Shown: in pieces, positions 23,721 to 33,256 of the stretch | How positions within the stretch are numbered: the first letter of the stretch is position 1 | How the letters are laid out: the number at the start of each line of letters is the position of its first letter | NCBI GenBank assembly: GCA_021737615.1 | Contig: JAIPDR010000009.1 | Span: 1 to 36,114, forward strand | DNA length: 36,114 nucleotides | Reading direction: 5' to 3' | Source: Desulfohalobiaceae bacterium | GTDB taxonomy: Bacteria; Desulfobacterota; Desulfovibrionia; Desulfovibrionales; Desulfothermaceae | The notes under the pieces: model-generated | What the model was told of the DNA's origin: nothing | Seen by the model: the letters and a program-made list of their open reading frames with translations, nothing else | Database searches by the model: none | Made by a program: the position numbers and the translations under genes

Positions 23721-23744
23721 TTCAATCCCTTATCCCTGGTCCAT

Positions 23745-23794
23745 TATCCGGTTTGCGCCCCAAGTTCTTGCGGACTTAAGCCGCAAACCGGATA
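23745..23794 (-). promoter_or_regulatory. Long hairpin with alternative inner stem, hcp-tssE gap
   Basis: A perfect 13-bp inverted repeat (TATCCGGTTTGCG, 23745-23757, with its complement at 23782-23794) encloses 24 bases. A competing inner stem TTGCGG/CCGCAA (23768-23773 with 23781-23786) shares the CGCAA arm, so the two folds exclude each other in part. It lies 7 bases after the hcp stop. With no T-tract, it is more likely an mRNA 3'-stabiliser or partial attenuator that keeps hcp message abundant relative to tssE than a full terminator. Confidence 0.6.
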
Positions 23795-23800
23795 TGATAA

Positions 23801-24286
23801 TTATTTCGGCGCCTTCCAGTCATCTTCAGACTCTATGCCGTCGGGTTCGTAGGTCCAGATAATCTTGGAATAGGTAAACTGCAGCTCTTCCATATCCTTA
23901 TACGGTTTGTTCTCTTCCAGAAAGGTCAGGGGCTTGTAAGCCTTCATCTTGACCAGGATGGCGGTTTCCATCTTCACCGTGAAGTAATGCTCCTCCTGCC
24001 CCTTGTCGTTGATCCGGTAGTACTGCACCTCCACCGTCTTGAACTGCTCTCCGCTGGTACAGGCCTGATAGAGTTTGGGAGAAGACTTGTCGACATGCTT
24101 GATGACCGTAAAGGGGTGATGGATCCTCTGCCCCGTGGGCAGCCCGGTGTGGGTGTCCCTGGGTATCTCGATGTTATGCTCGATATTGTAGATCAGGATC
24201 ATGTCTTCCCTGCCGCCCTGGGCGCAATCTCCGTCTATCTTGCCCTGATTCGTACCTTCCAGGGTCATGTAACTGGTCATGGCCAT
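23801..24286 (-). CDS. hcp: Hcp (TssD) inner-tube protein
   Basis: 161 residues, the usual Hcp size. The opening MTSYMTLEGTNQGKIDGD, the IEIPRDTHTGLPTGQRIHHPFTVIKHVDKSSPKLYQA segment and the YFTVKMETAILVKMKAYKPL strand pair are standard Hcp1 motifs. Hexameric rings stack inside the sheath and are secreted on firing; Hcp also stabilises small effectors. AAGGAGG lies nine bases before ATG 24286, the strongest ribosome site in the region, fitting high expression. It follows tssC by 50 bases, which hold no obvious promoter. Confidence 0.97.
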   Translation of the reverse strand: MAMTSYMTLEGTNQGKIDGDCAQGGREDMILIYNIEHNIEIPRDTHTGLPTGQRIHHPFTVIKHVDKSSPKLYQACTSGEQFKTVEVQYYRINDKGQEEHYFTVKMETAILVKMKAYKPLTFLEENKPYKDMEELQFTYSKIIWTYEPDGIESEDDWKAPK

Positions 24287-24336
24287 AGTCGTTATCCTCC
24301 TTAGACTTGGGTTTAGCTGTTATCCGTCTCGACGAA

Positions 24337-25824
24337 CTATTCCTTATCCAACTTGCCCACCAGGGACAGGGTAAAGCTTGCTCCCATGTACTTGAAATGG
24401 GGCATTACTTTCATACTGACGCTGTACCAGCCCGGATCGCCCTCCACATCATTGACCTTGATCTCCGCCTTACGCAGCGGTCTTCTCGAGCGTACTCCAG
24501 GAGCAGGACTTTCCTGATCCGCCACATACTGCCGGATCCATTTGTTCAACTCGTCTTCCAGATCTCCTCTCTGCTTCCAGGTGCCGATGTTTTCCCGTTG
24601 AATGACCTTGATATAGTGGGACAGACGGTTGACCACGAACATATAGGGCAGTTGCGTCCCCAGCTTGTAATTGGTCTCGGCCTGCTTTCCTTCGGCGGAA
24701 TTCCCGAAGAATTTCGGCTTCTGGCAGGAATTCGCGGAAAAAAAGGCTGCGTTGTCGCTGCCCTTGCGCATGGTCAGGGCGATGAATCCCTCTTCGGCCA
24801 GTTCGTATTCCCTGCGCTCGGAGATCAGGACCTGGGTCGGGATCTTGGACTGGATGGCCCCCATGGACTCGAAATTGTAAACCGGCATATCTTCAACAGC
24901 GCCTCCGCCCTGGGGTCCGATGATGTTCGCGCACCAGCGGTAATTGGCGAAACTGTCGGTCAGCCTGCTGGCAAAGGCGAAAGCGGTGTTCCCCCATAAG
25001 AAGCTCCCGTTGCCGGCGGAGACATCTTCGCTGAAGTTGAAAGACTTACTGGGCACGGTATCTGCTCCGTAAGGGAGTCTGAGCAGAAACTTGGGTACGG
25101 TCAGCCCGACGTAGCGCGAATCTTCGGATTCCCTGAAGGATCTCCATTTGGCGTACTGCGGACCTTCGAATATGGACTCCAGATCCTTGAGGTTGGGCAG
25201 ATCGTCAAAGGAGTCCACCCCGAAAAAACTCTCGCCTGCGGCTGAGAGAAACGGGGCATGGGACATAGCGGCCACACCGGCAATATTCTGCATCAGCTTG
25301 ATATCCTGGGGGCCGGGTCCGAAATCATAATTGCCGACGATGGCTCCATACGGTTGGCCGCCGAATTGCCCGTATTCCTGGGAATACACTGTTTGGTAGA
25401 GGCCCGATTTGGGGATTTCAGGCGAATCCTCGAAGTCGTCCAGCAGATCCTCTTTGCTGGCGTTGACCACGGAGATCTTTATGTTCTCCCGAAAATCAGT
25501 ATTATCGATGAGGTATTTCAGGGAGCGCCAGGACGACTCCATCTTCTGAAACTGCTGATTATGCAGGATTTCGTTAACCTGGGCTGAAAGCTTTTGATCA
25601 ATGTCGGCGAGCATTTCATCCACCAGGGCCTTGGAGATCTTGACCCCTTCCCTGCCCGGTTTTAAAAGCTCGTCGATGAAAGCCTGCACACCTGTCCTGG
25701 TAATGGAATAGGCGTCATCGTCCGGTTTAACCTTGGTCGCCTTAATAATCTCATCCAGAAGAGACCCCTCTTCCTGAATCTCGGCTGCTTGTTTTTGTTC
25801 CTGCGCCTTTTGTTCTTCGGCCAT
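24337..25824 (-). CDS. tssC: TssC large sheath subunit
   Basis: 495 residues. It includes LSAQVNEILHNQQFQKMESSWRSLKYLID, FGVDSFDDLPNLKDLESIFEGPQYAKWRSFRESEDSRYVGLTVPKFLLRLPYG and a C-terminal VNDVEGDPGWYSVSMKVMPHFKYMGASFTLSLVGKL, all core TssC sequence. It forms the outer contractile sheath with TssB. The first 20 residues are Glu/Gln/Lys-rich and disordered. It is 15 bases downstream of tssB, the usual pair arrangement, and precedes hcp. Length and ends are normal. Confidence 0.97.
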   Translation of the reverse strand: MAEEQKAQEQKQAAEIQEEGSLLDEIIKATKVKPDDDAYSITRTGVQAFIDELLKPGREGVKISKALVDEMLADIDQKLSAQVNEILHNQQFQKMESSWRSLKYLIDNTDFRENIKISVVNASKEDLLDDFEDSPEIPKSGLYQTVYSQEYGQFGGQPYGAIVGNYDFGPGPQDIKLMQNIAGVAAMSHAPFLSAAGESFFGVDSFDDLPNLKDLESIFEGPQYAKWRSFRESEDSRYVGLTVPKFLLRLPYGADTVPSKSFNFSEDVSAGNGSFLWGNTAFAFASRLTDSFANYRWCANIIGPQGGGAVEDMPVYNFESMGAIQSKIPTQVLISERREYELAEEGFIALTMRKGSDNAAFFSANSCQKPKFFGNSAEGKQAETNYKLGTQLPYMFVVNRLSHYIKVIQRENIGTWKQRGDLEDELNKWIRQYVADQESPAPGVRSRRPLRKAEIKVNDVEGDPGWYSVSMKVMPHFKYMGASFTLSLVGKLDKE

Positions 25825-25839
25825 GGTCTTCCTCTCCTT

Positions 25840-26328
25840 TTATTCTTCTATTCCCAGCTCAACCAGGAGCCTTTTCCTTGTATCCTCGTCGACAACAATA
25901 TTCTGCATTTTTTTCCGGAATTCAGGGACGTTGCCAAGCGGGCCCTTCAGGGCGGTCAGGGCCTCACGCAACTCCATCAGATTATTAAGCTCCGGGACCT
26001 TGCGCACGATCTGGTCCGGCTCGAAATCCCTGATCCCCTCAAATTGAAGATTCACCGTCAGCTCTTCGTCTTCCTGCGTGTCAGCCAATCTGTTGGCCAC
26101 ATTGAACTGCAGCTCCAGGTTCTGGGCCTTGAGGACATCATTGAAGTTGTCCTTGTCCACGCTTATCGGCTCCCTGTCCTCTATGGCCCGCTCGTCTTCC
26201 TGCAGGGTGAAATCACCCATAACCAGGACCTTTAAAGGCAGTTCCACCTCTTCCTTGGCATCACCGGTGGCCGGCCTGTAGACGATGTTTACCCTTTCCT
26301 TTGGTGCTATCGATCCTTCTTTAGCCAT
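25840..26328 (-). CDS. tssB: TssB small sheath subunit
   Basis: 162 residues. It begins with MAKEGSIAPKERVNIVYRPATGDAKEEVELPLKVLVMGDFT, followed by the FNDVLKAQNLELQFNVANRL and RDFEPDQIVRKVPELNNLMELREALTALKGPLGN segments of the VipA/ImpB family. It forms the sheath heterodimer with TssC and supplies the helix recognised by ClpV in some systems. AAGGAGGG lies four bases before ATG 26328. The preceding 129-base gap to tssA (26329-26457) has no convincing promoter. Confidence 0.97.
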   Translation of the reverse strand: MAKEGSIAPKERVNIVYRPATGDAKEEVELPLKVLVMGDFTLQEDERAIEDREPISVDKDNFNDVLKAQNLELQFNVANRLADTQEDEELTVNLQFEGIRDFEPDQIVRKVPELNNLMELREALTALKGPLGNVPEFRKKMQNIVVDEDTRKRLLVELGIEE

Positions 26329-26457
26329 CGAACCCTCCTTGTGTTTGTCCGTTGTGATTGTCTTTACCTGCTTTCTTTAGCGCACCCTTGTCACACTTCT
26401 CCTCTTTTTCCTGCTGCCGGTTCACGGCTCAAAGCTCCATTCGCGGCCTGCCGGCAT

Positions 26458-28044
26458 TTACTGTTCGGCCATGCGCATGGCCGCCACCGGGTTTATTCTG
26501 CTGATTCTGTTTAAAACCTCTTTGGCCCTTTGCTCCATTTCAGGTTCATTCTTCTCCTGAAACCCCTGGTATGCGACTTGCATGGCCCGGACAGCCAGCT
26601 CCGGCTCCCAGGACTCCAATTCATGCTGCCCTATCTCCGCCAGCAATTCTTCCAAATGGGGCTCGGCAAGCCCCGGTTTGCCCATATTCAATAAAAACCT
26701 GCAAAGGGCTATCCTGAAAAACAGGGCCTCCCTTTTAGAAACGGATCGTTGCAATCTCTCCTGAAACAATCCGACCGCCTGAGGTTTTTTTTTCTCCTTC
26801 TGCAGTGCCAGCGCCTCCTTTTCCAGGTCTTTGACCTCCTGCCTGAATCCGTCTCCCTGAACCGTATCACCTTCTTCTTCATTGTCCGCGGCAATCAAGG
26901 TCTTCAGCCAGGCCCTGGTCTCGCTGTCCGCCAATGGAGTGCCGTCTGAAAAACACAGTTTTTCCACCCCGGGCAGCCTTTGGACAAAGCCTGCGGTCTC
27001 CCGGCAGACAGCCTCATAGGCCTTGACATGCTTTCCCCCCAGCGCTTCCAGGGCCTGAGCGCAATACCTGTTCAGGTCCAGCCAGAAGATGAACTCCCGC
27101 AGCCTCGATTCCGAGCTTTGCACCACGCTTTCATAATCCCTGCTGCTGAGCTGTCCTTCCAATCCGCTTTTGATCAAGGGTTCCGGAGGGGGCAGGGGGG
27201 TCCTGTTTTCTTCCTGAACCATGGGCAGTTGGTCCACATCCATCCAGGTCTTCAGCCTGTTCAAGACAAAGGGCAAGGGCCTGGAAAGGTCCTTTTCGAA
27301 ATAAAAGTTTGCGATTTTGGCCAGGCTGTCCAGACAGACGCCCAGAAGCTTGTTGGCGTCCTTGTCCGATTCGAGCCTGTCCGCCTGGACTGGTGCGGGT
27401 CCGGGGGAGGCCTTCTGCGGCCGCGGCTCCTCCTGTTGGTTCTCCTGTTCGGGTGCTTCGGCCTCAGGCTCGGAAGCCGGCGGCTCTGCTTCGTCCTCCT
27501 CTGCCTTTTGGACCGGCAGGCGGTCGACATGCTGGATCAAGGGTCTTAACAGCGGAGCATCGTCGCTTTTCTCAGAAAGCAGCTCGTCCAGGGCCTGCAG
27601 GTTTTCCTTGAGGCTGTTTACCTCAGCTGCAGGCAAAGGGTTGGGATCGTGTTCCTTCAAAAATCCTTCCACCCGCTCATACCACCACCTGAGGGCATTC
27701 AGCCTGCCTTTTTTCCTTTTTTTCGGCGGATATAACGTATCCCAGAAATTTTCCACCAGATCCCTTAAAACCTGTGTGCCTTTGCCGATACCGCCGAATT
27801 GCTCGTTTTTGATCAGAGATTCGGCCAGATAGGCGGCCACCAGGATATTTTTGGACTGGTTGGCCAAGATGCCGCTGCAGAGGTTCTGCACCTTTTTCCA
27901 GTCAACCTCCCCGGTAGCGGCGGTGGCTATGGACAACTTGTCAATCTCCTGCTGCAGGGCCTCATAGTCAGGCTCATAGGTGACGTCTGAGCCTGCGGGG
28001 CTCTCTTCTGAAATCGGTTTCCGGCCCAGTTCTAAAATTTCCAT
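26458..28044 (-). CDS. tssA: TssA (ImpA-type) baseplate/sheath cap protein
   Basis: 528 residues. The ImpA N-terminal domain has PISEESPAGSDVTYEPDYEALQQEIDKLS (10-38) and LVENFWDTLYPPKKRKKGRLNALRWWYERVE (96-126). Residues about 180-220 form a Glu/Pro/Ala-rich linker, and the C-terminal half ends in a TPR-like helical region (about 410-515). TssA coordinates baseplate assembly and, in some classes, caps the distal end of the growing sheath. The C terminus looks closer to the TssA classes with short alpha-helical repeats than to TssA1 with a gp6-like domain; this assignment is uncertain. It follows tagF and precedes tssB. Confidence 0.9.
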   Translation of the reverse strand: MEILELGRKPISEESPAGSDVTYEPDYEALQQEIDKLSIATAATGEVDWKKVQNLCSGILANQSKNILVAAYLAESLIKNEQFGGIGKGTQVLRDLVENFWDTLYPPKKRKKGRLNALRWWYERVEGFLKEHDPNPLPAAEVNSLKENLQALDELLSEKSDDAPLLRPLIQHVDRLPVQKAEEDEAEPPASEPEAEAPEQENQQEEPRPQKASPGPAPVQADRLESDKDANKLLGVCLDSLAKIANFYFEKDLSRPLPFVLNRLKTWMDVDQLPMVQEENRTPLPPPEPLIKSGLEGQLSSRDYESVVQSSESRLREFIFWLDLNRYCAQALEALGGKHVKAYEAVCRETAGFVQRLPGVEKLCFSDGTPLADSETRAWLKTLIAADNEEEGDTVQGDGFRQEVKDLEKEALALQKEKKKPQAVGLFQERLQRSVSKREALFFRIALCRFLLNMGKPGLAEPHLEELLAEIGQHELESWEPELAVRAMQVAYQGFQEKNEPEMEQRAKEVLNRISRINPVAAMRMAEQ

Positions 28045-28133
28045 AGGCTTCCTTCCAGGCCGGGTTGGACTGGAGTCGTTTTCTGGATTAGCAATCGATA
28101 TCCCTTATCCCTGAATCGGTCGGACTACCCGGA

Positions 28134-28874
28134 TCAGCTCGGATCCTTTTCCCCGGCTGACATCGCCCGCCAGCAGAGAGAGTGCAGATCCGCTTCTGTA
28201 AAAGCACGATAAAAAATCCGGGCCTGCAGCTTTTGATCCCTGGAAAGGACGAACATGCTCTGCGGCCTGGTCTCGATCCGATCTGCCAGGGCCTGCAGCC
28301 AATCTTGAAAGCGCGGGTCATCTTTTCCCATTTGGAATTCGACATCAACCACTCTATCCCTGATCAGACCGGCCTTGTGGACCTTAAGGTATCCGACGAC
28401 CGACTCCCTGGCGATTCCGGAAACGTCCTGGCCGATACAGGCCCCCGGATCAGGCCTTTCCGGGATCGGAATTCGAGTCAACTGCCTCTGCAAGGTCGGC
28501 AGATCTTCAAAATTCTTCTTGATTACATCCTGCATACCATTCCAGGTATTCAGGCATCTCAGGTAGTAGCCGCCCCAGTCTTTACCCAGGCCCTGCAATT
28601 CATCCTGCAGGGAAATAAAGACAGGAGAAAATCGACCGTTTTTGTCCTGACTCCCTGTTATCAGGGCGCACAAGAAATAATTCGATCGCGGCGGGGCCAT
28701 CCAGAATTTGAGATCAAGTCCGACTCTTCTGGCTTCGTTTTCTGAAAAGAGCTGAAAATTAAAACGATTTAACCAGTATATAATGGTCGTTACGATTTGA
28801 TCACCTGTGCTCAAATCAATAAAATCGCCAAAACAGAAATGCTTTCCCCAGAAACTTGCAGTCTTTTTTTTCAT
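28134..28874 (-). CDS. tagF: TagF-type T6SS regulator
   Basis: 246 residues with the TagF domain pattern. It has FWGKHFCFGDFIDL near the start (compare the family's YGKxPxxGDF), a LKFWMAPPRSNYFLCALITGSQDKNGRFSPVFISL segment, and the length of a single-domain TagF. TagF acts in the cytoplasm as a post-translational repressor of T6SS assembly, classically by binding Fha. No fha, ppkA or pppA gene is in the window, so its partner is elsewhere or the mechanism is different. ATG 28874 has only a weak ribosome site. It follows tssM by 89 bases. Confidence 0.87.
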   Translation of the reverse strand: MKKKTASFWGKHFCFGDFIDLSTGDQIVTTIIYWLNRFNFQLFSENEARRVGLDLKFWMAPPRSNYFLCALITGSQDKNGRFSPVFISLQDELQGLGKDWGGYYLRCLNTWNGMQDVIKKNFEDLPTLQRQLTRIPIPERPDPGACIGQDVSGIARESVVGYLKVHKAGLIRDRVVDVEFQMGKDDPRFQDWLQALADRIETRPQSMFVLSRDQKLQARIFYRAFTEADLHSLCWRAMSAGEKDPS

Positions 28875-28963
28875 GTCTGCCCGTTCAAGGCCGGCTTGTC
28901 ACAGAACCTGTCAAGCGACGGCAAGGGATCGATGTGCAAAGTTGCGCAAAGAAAAGCCGTCCA

Positions 28964-31900
28964 TCAATGCCAGCAGGTGACGATTTCCTGGGGGATTTTT
29001 TGAGGCACCTCTCTCAAGAGCTCCATGACCGGCTCCGCCCCGTTAATGTTGAATGACACCCTTATTTCTTCGAGCCCGTTTTCCTGTAAGTACTCTGCCT
29101 GTCCAGGAAAATCCCCGGGTCCGAATATCCTGGTTCCATCCCGGAAGTCCCTCAGGAACTCGGCAAACCCCATTTTTCCTTTGTAGAACTTGTGCAGGGA
29201 TGTATTCGGCAGGAAGATCTCCAGAGCGACATCCCCGCAGCTGTCCAGATTCCAATTGAAGATCTGTTCTGCAGGATAATTTAGATTCTTTAACCTGGTT
29301 TTCTTTCCGGCACATTGCAGACTAAGGACACAGCCATAGGGATTGATCCTGGCTTCCTGACTGCCGTCTATGGGCAGGGCCTTGACCTGCACGGTGTATT
29401 CAGACTTGACCTCGACCGTGCCCTCGGCCCCCTGCGTCAAAAAAATAAAGAAGGAATGAAAGAAGGGTAAGCTGCTGCCCAGGGCTGCGCTTGGATAAAA
29501 ACCGTTTTGATTCCGGCCGATAAAGGGTGCCGCTGGTCCTTTCAAGAAGTCCCAGACCGCTCCCTTGTCAGGTTCGAAGAGGACATAGGGCACCCTTGCC
29601 TTGGAGACACCCTGGATTCCGGCTAAGACGTCCTCTTCCCACTTTTTTTGAAGGATGCAGGCCGCATCCATGGTCGCGTAATAGACCAGAAAATCGAAGG
29701 GACCTTTGAGGACTCCGTTGATCAGGCTGGCCTCTCCCTTGAAAAAATTAACCATCTTGTTTTGCAGATGAAAAAGTCTATCCCGGACCGTAAAAAATGG
29801 AGACCCCTGTTCAGCCTGCTGCAGATCCTGCGAAAAGAACCCGCTTGTCAGGCGATAGGCCTTTTGGCTGGTCTGGGTTACAGGTGACAGTTCCTGAAAG
29901 GAATCTGAATACTTGTTCCATGTTTTGGCCATCTCGATCCTGTTTTTCAGGACATTCAGATCCTCTTTGCTCGTATACTCCAGCGTCTTTTGCACCACCC
30001 CGGCGCCCTTGCTTTTCAACTTGTCCAGCAGGGATTTCTCTTCTTCTTTTTTTCCAACATAGTCGACATCCTTGGCTTTGTTCAGTTCCACTACGGCCCG
30101 GGCCCATTCGGGCAATTCGTCCAGAACTTTCAGGTTGTCCGCCATGACCCAAATAAATTCGAAATACGGATTCGAAGGCGTGGTCATCTTCCTGGCCATG
30201 GCCTTCCACTGCTCGTGATGAGCCAGGGCGTTCCTGCCCTGGCTCATATCAGAGGCAAGAAGGTACCACTTCTGCAGATAGGTCTGCTCATACCATTTCC
30301 AGAAATCTCTTTGCCTGGCTTGAAAGGCCTGCTTGTCTACAACGGTTGCGGATACTTCCTGCAGATACTCCTGCAGGTGCTTTCTGCCCTGCCTGGTAAA
30401 GGCCGGCTCTATGCGCATGTTCTTATACTTCTCTCCTGCGGCTCTGCCCCAGAATTGCTCCAGTCCCACTGCTTCGACATCAGGAATGTATTTATAGACC
30501 AGCCACCTGAGTCCGGTTCCCTTTTTATCGATTATGCGCTCCAGGCTCACCTGCAGTTTTTTTATCTTGTCCTGAACTTGTCCCGGATCCCTCTGCCAGT
30601 TCAGATAGGAATAATACACATCTCCGAATTTGATTCCTACTTCCTGCAGCATTTCAGGATTGAGCAAGTTCAGGATATTTCCTGTAATTTCAGACAGATC
30701 ACCGGAACCACCCAGGTGTTTGCCCTTGAGATAAGCCTGCATCGTCCTGATCCTGGCCGCTATGTGACTCACGTAGCCGGCAATGACATCTTCAGACGTA
30801 TCTCCATTGATTTCTGTTATACTTTTTTCCAGCTTTTTATCCATGTTTCCCAAAAAGCCTTTTTGAAAGAGCTGCAGATAATCGTTGATCATCTGTTTTT
30901 CCACGGCATCGGTCTGTCTGAGGCCGAACCTGGGGACATACCAGTTCCGGTTTTTTTGGATCAGGTCCTCTATCTGCAGACGAAATTGATTCAGGGCCAG
31001 AAGATTCAAGGAGACATCTTTTCCCATTTCCGGAACATTCTGATACTCAGACGCATAGGTCTTCATCACGTCCAAATTCTTCCAGCCCGAGTAACCGACC
31101 AGGCCGGCCAGGCTGCACCAGATTAAAACCCAGGTCAAAAACCCCAGCCTGGAAGTAATCCTGTGCCATTTGAGGTACTCGGCTATTGGCGAGTATATGT
31201 TTCTGTCTCTGGGCAGAATGCGCTTGAAAAAATCATGCAGAAAGATCTTGTTCGAATTCTTCCCCCGGAGTTCATTCTTGATGCCGCTGATCTGGAACCT
31301 TTCCAGAAATTCCGAGTAGGGCTGTCCCTGCTGACATCCGCTGGCAAAATAGATCCCTCTGAAAAGAGGGTCTTTCTGGTAGGGGTTTTTTTCAAACACG
31401 CCTTTGGCAAATTGAAACAAGCCTTTTTTCACCTTGGTAAATTCATCCGGAAACAGCAGTATGCTCGGATCCGGATCTTCCTCTTGCTGAACCAGAAGTA
31501 TACGTAACTCTTTGAGCCGGTTGGCAATGATGGAAAAGGCGTCTTCCAGGGCTTCCTCCCACCCGGAACGCTCGTAATCCACCGAATATCCCATGGCCTG
31601 TTCCAGGCTGCCCTCGGGCAGCATTTCGCTGAAGGGAGCCAGCCCGTGTATGAGATCGGCTTTGGTGACCAGGATGTAGACAGGAAATTTGGCCGCGCAG
31701 ACACGCATCAATTGGTCGATCCGCTTGCGCAGGCTTTGACCGCAGAGGTAAAGATTCTCCTGGTCATTGGCCGAAAGTTCATCTGCACTGACCGTCAAGA
31801 TAAGGCCGTTCAGCGGTTCTTTGACCCGATACCTGGCCAGGAGGGTGAGGAAGCTCTCCCATTCCTCCCTGTCCATATCCTCATTGACCGGAACTGAATA

Positions 31901-32422
31901 ACGCCCGGCAGTGTCCAGGATGATCGCTTCATTAAAAAACCACCAGTCGAAGTTTCTTGTGCCGGCTATCCCTGCCTGCTTCCTGACTTCGGTTATCGGG
32001 GAATTCAAGTTGGAGCTTTTGATGGCGGTGCTTTTCCCGGAACCCGGTTCTCCCAGGACCAGGTACCAGGGCAGGACATATAACGGATTGCCCTGCTTTT
32101 TGAGCTGGGAGTTCTTCAGAAGGTCCACCGCCTCTTTCCACTTCTCCTGCAGTTCCCGCAGGCCACTGCGGTCCCGACTGGAAGCCATGGCTATGGCCGC
32201 ATCGTCCTGGGCAATGACCTGCTGGACGAATTTCTTTTCCCTCCTGCGCAATAGAAAACGCTTCAAATAGACCACCCCGAAAAATACCGCCAGGCCCCCA
32301 AGTCCAACAGAGGCACCCGCCCACCAGGGCCACCCCCTGAACCGGACCAGCCAGAAAGAAAAAAGGCCCAAGGCAAGGAGGCCGACTATCCAGAATAAGA
32401 CTTTGAATATCTTACGTATCAT
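28964..32422 (-). CDS. tssM: TssM (IcmF) inner-membrane complex protein
   Basis: 1152 residues. Two N-terminal TMs (about 4-26 and 33-53) are followed by a cytoplasmic nucleotide-binding domain with Walker A GEPGSGKST (124-132), DTAGRY (170-175) and a VTKADLI segment, then a third TM (about 428-446) and a large periplasmic part with the IcmF-related C-terminal domain (VKALPIDG, NLNYPAEQIFNWNL). It forms the trans-envelope channel with TssL and TssJ. The C-terminal region contacts TssJ. TssL is 63 bases upstream. The length is normal for the family. Confidence 0.96.
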   Translation of the reverse strand: MIRKIFKVLFWIVGLLALGLFSFWLVRFRGWPWWAGASVGLGGLAVFFGVVYLKRFLLRRREKKFVQQVIAQDDAAIAMASSRDRSGLRELQEKWKEAVDLLKNSQLKKQGNPLYVLPWYLVLGEPGSGKSTAIKSSNLNSPITEVRKQAGIAGTRNFDWWFFNEAIILDTAGRYSVPVNEDMDREEWESFLTLLARYRVKEPLNGLILTVSADELSANDQENLYLCGQSLRKRIDQLMRVCAAKFPVYILVTKADLIHGLAPFSEMLPEGSLEQAMGYSVDYERSGWEEALEDAFSIIANRLKELRILLVQQEEDPDPSILLFPDEFTKVKKGLFQFAKGVFEKNPYQKDPLFRGIYFASGCQQGQPYSEFLERFQISGIKNELRGKNSNKIFLHDFFKRILPRDRNIYSPIAEYLKWHRITSRLGFLTWVLIWCSLAGLVGYSGWKNLDVMKTYASEYQNVPEMGKDVSLNLLALNQFRLQIEDLIQKNRNWYVPRFGLRQTDAVEKQMINDYLQLFQKGFLGNMDKKLEKSITEINGDTSEDVIAGYVSHIAARIRTMQAYLKGKHLGGSGDLSEITGNILNLLNPEMLQEVGIKFGDVYYSYLNWQRDPGQVQDKIKKLQVSLERIIDKKGTGLRWLVYKYIPDVEAVGLEQFWGRAAGEKYKNMRIEPAFTRQGRKHLQEYLQEVSATVVDKQAFQARQRDFWKWYEQTYLQKWYLLASDMSQGRNALAHHEQWKAMARKMTTPSNPYFEFIWVMADNLKVLDELPEWARAVVELNKAKDVDYVGKKEEEKSLLDKLKSKGAGVVQKTLEYTSKEDLNVLKNRIEMAKTWNKYSDSFQELSPVTQTSQKAYRLTSGFFSQDLQQAEQGSPFFTVRDRLFHLQNKMVNFFKGEASLINGVLKGPFDFLVYYATMDAACILQKKWEEDVLAGIQGVSKARVPYVLFEPDKGAVWDFLKGPAAPFIGRNQNGFYPSAALGSSLPFFHSFFIFLTQGAEGTVEVKSEYTVQVKALPIDGSQEARINPYGCVLSLQCAGKKTRLKNLNYPAEQIFNWNLDSCGDVALEIFLPNTSLHKFYKGKMGFAEFLRDFRDGTRIFGPGDFPGQAEYLQENGLEEIRVSFNINGAEPVMELLREVPQKIPQEIVTCWH

Positions 32423-32485
32423 AAGGTATACTTTCCCAATACCCGGAAAGGGCCTCCAGGCGAGGGTTCCGGATATTACAATAAA

Positions 32486-33193
32486 TCATTTGATCCCGAA
32501 TAGGGTCATGAGTGACTGATCCAGATTGTAATACACCAATGAATACAGAGAAAAAAAGGCGATGGGTGGCAGGCAGAGGAAGGCAAGGGTGACTAAGGGC
32601 CTTGATCGACGAAACCTCGGCTTCTTCTTTAGTGGTTCGTGTTGATAGGCATAGGGGAAAAGTTCTTCCGGAAGGCTCAGGTCCTGATCGTCGGAGAAGA
32701 ATTTCAAGAAGTTTCCTGCTCTTATCTCAGAGAGTTCCATTTGTTCGACATCCGAATAGTGTTGTCCTTGAAACCCGAGAGACAGACAGTAGGTATAGAC
32801 TTCCCGGACATCCCTTTCTGAGTCCTTTAATTTTTCCAGCCTGGAAAAAAATTCCCGACCCGCATTTGCTGTCTGAAAATGCTTGACCTGCAGCTGGCAG
32901 TGTTTCCATTTCCCTCTCTGCGGCCAGTCGGAACAGAGGATTTTTTCATCGACCCAGGCACAGACCGGAAAAAAACCTTTTTTCCATTCAGTACTGGGTA
33001 TTTTCCCGGACTGAGCGATCTTTTTCGATCTTTCCAGCAATTTCCTGTAATTGTCTTCGACTTCGGCAAAATCGTTATTTTCCTGCTTCCCCTGGATCAG
33101 GTACAGGGTATAGGTCATTATTTCCGTAAAACAATCAACCAACGAGGCTCCGGCTTTCGGCTCATCTTTTTCCCTGCTTTTCCGACTGCTCAT
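32486..33193 (-). CDS. tssL: TssL (DotU) inner-membrane protein, short form
   Basis: 235 residues of the DotU family. It has a cytoplasmic hook-like domain with LVDCFTEIMTYTLYLIQGKQ and FFPVCAWVDEKILCSDWPQR, and YCLSLGFQGQHYSD, then one C-terminal TM (about 199-221). It ends without an OmpA-like peptidoglycan-binding domain, as in short TssL proteins that need other anchoring (TagL or the TssM-TssJ complex). GGAG lies six bases before ATG 33193. It lies between tssK and tssM. Confidence 0.93.
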   Translation of the reverse strand: MSSRKSREKDEPKAGASLVDCFTEIMTYTLYLIQGKQENNDFAEVEDNYRKLLERSKKIAQSGKIPSTEWKKGFFPVCAWVDEKILCSDWPQRGKWKHCQLQVKHFQTANAGREFFSRLEKLKDSERDVREVYTYCLSLGFQGQHYSDVEQMELSEIRAGNFLKFFSDDQDLSLPEELFPYAYQHEPLKKKPRFRRSRPLVTLAFLCLPPIAFFSLYSLVYYNLDQSLMTLFGIK

Positions 33194-33256
33194 GGACGCT
33201 CCGGTTAGAAAACTTATTATGTAATCGACACCCCGACCGGGAATCTTTAGGGAAGA

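Noticed and set aside
29990-31126. 378-codon plus-strand frame opposite tssM
   Set aside because: Antisense to a well-supported core T6SS gene.
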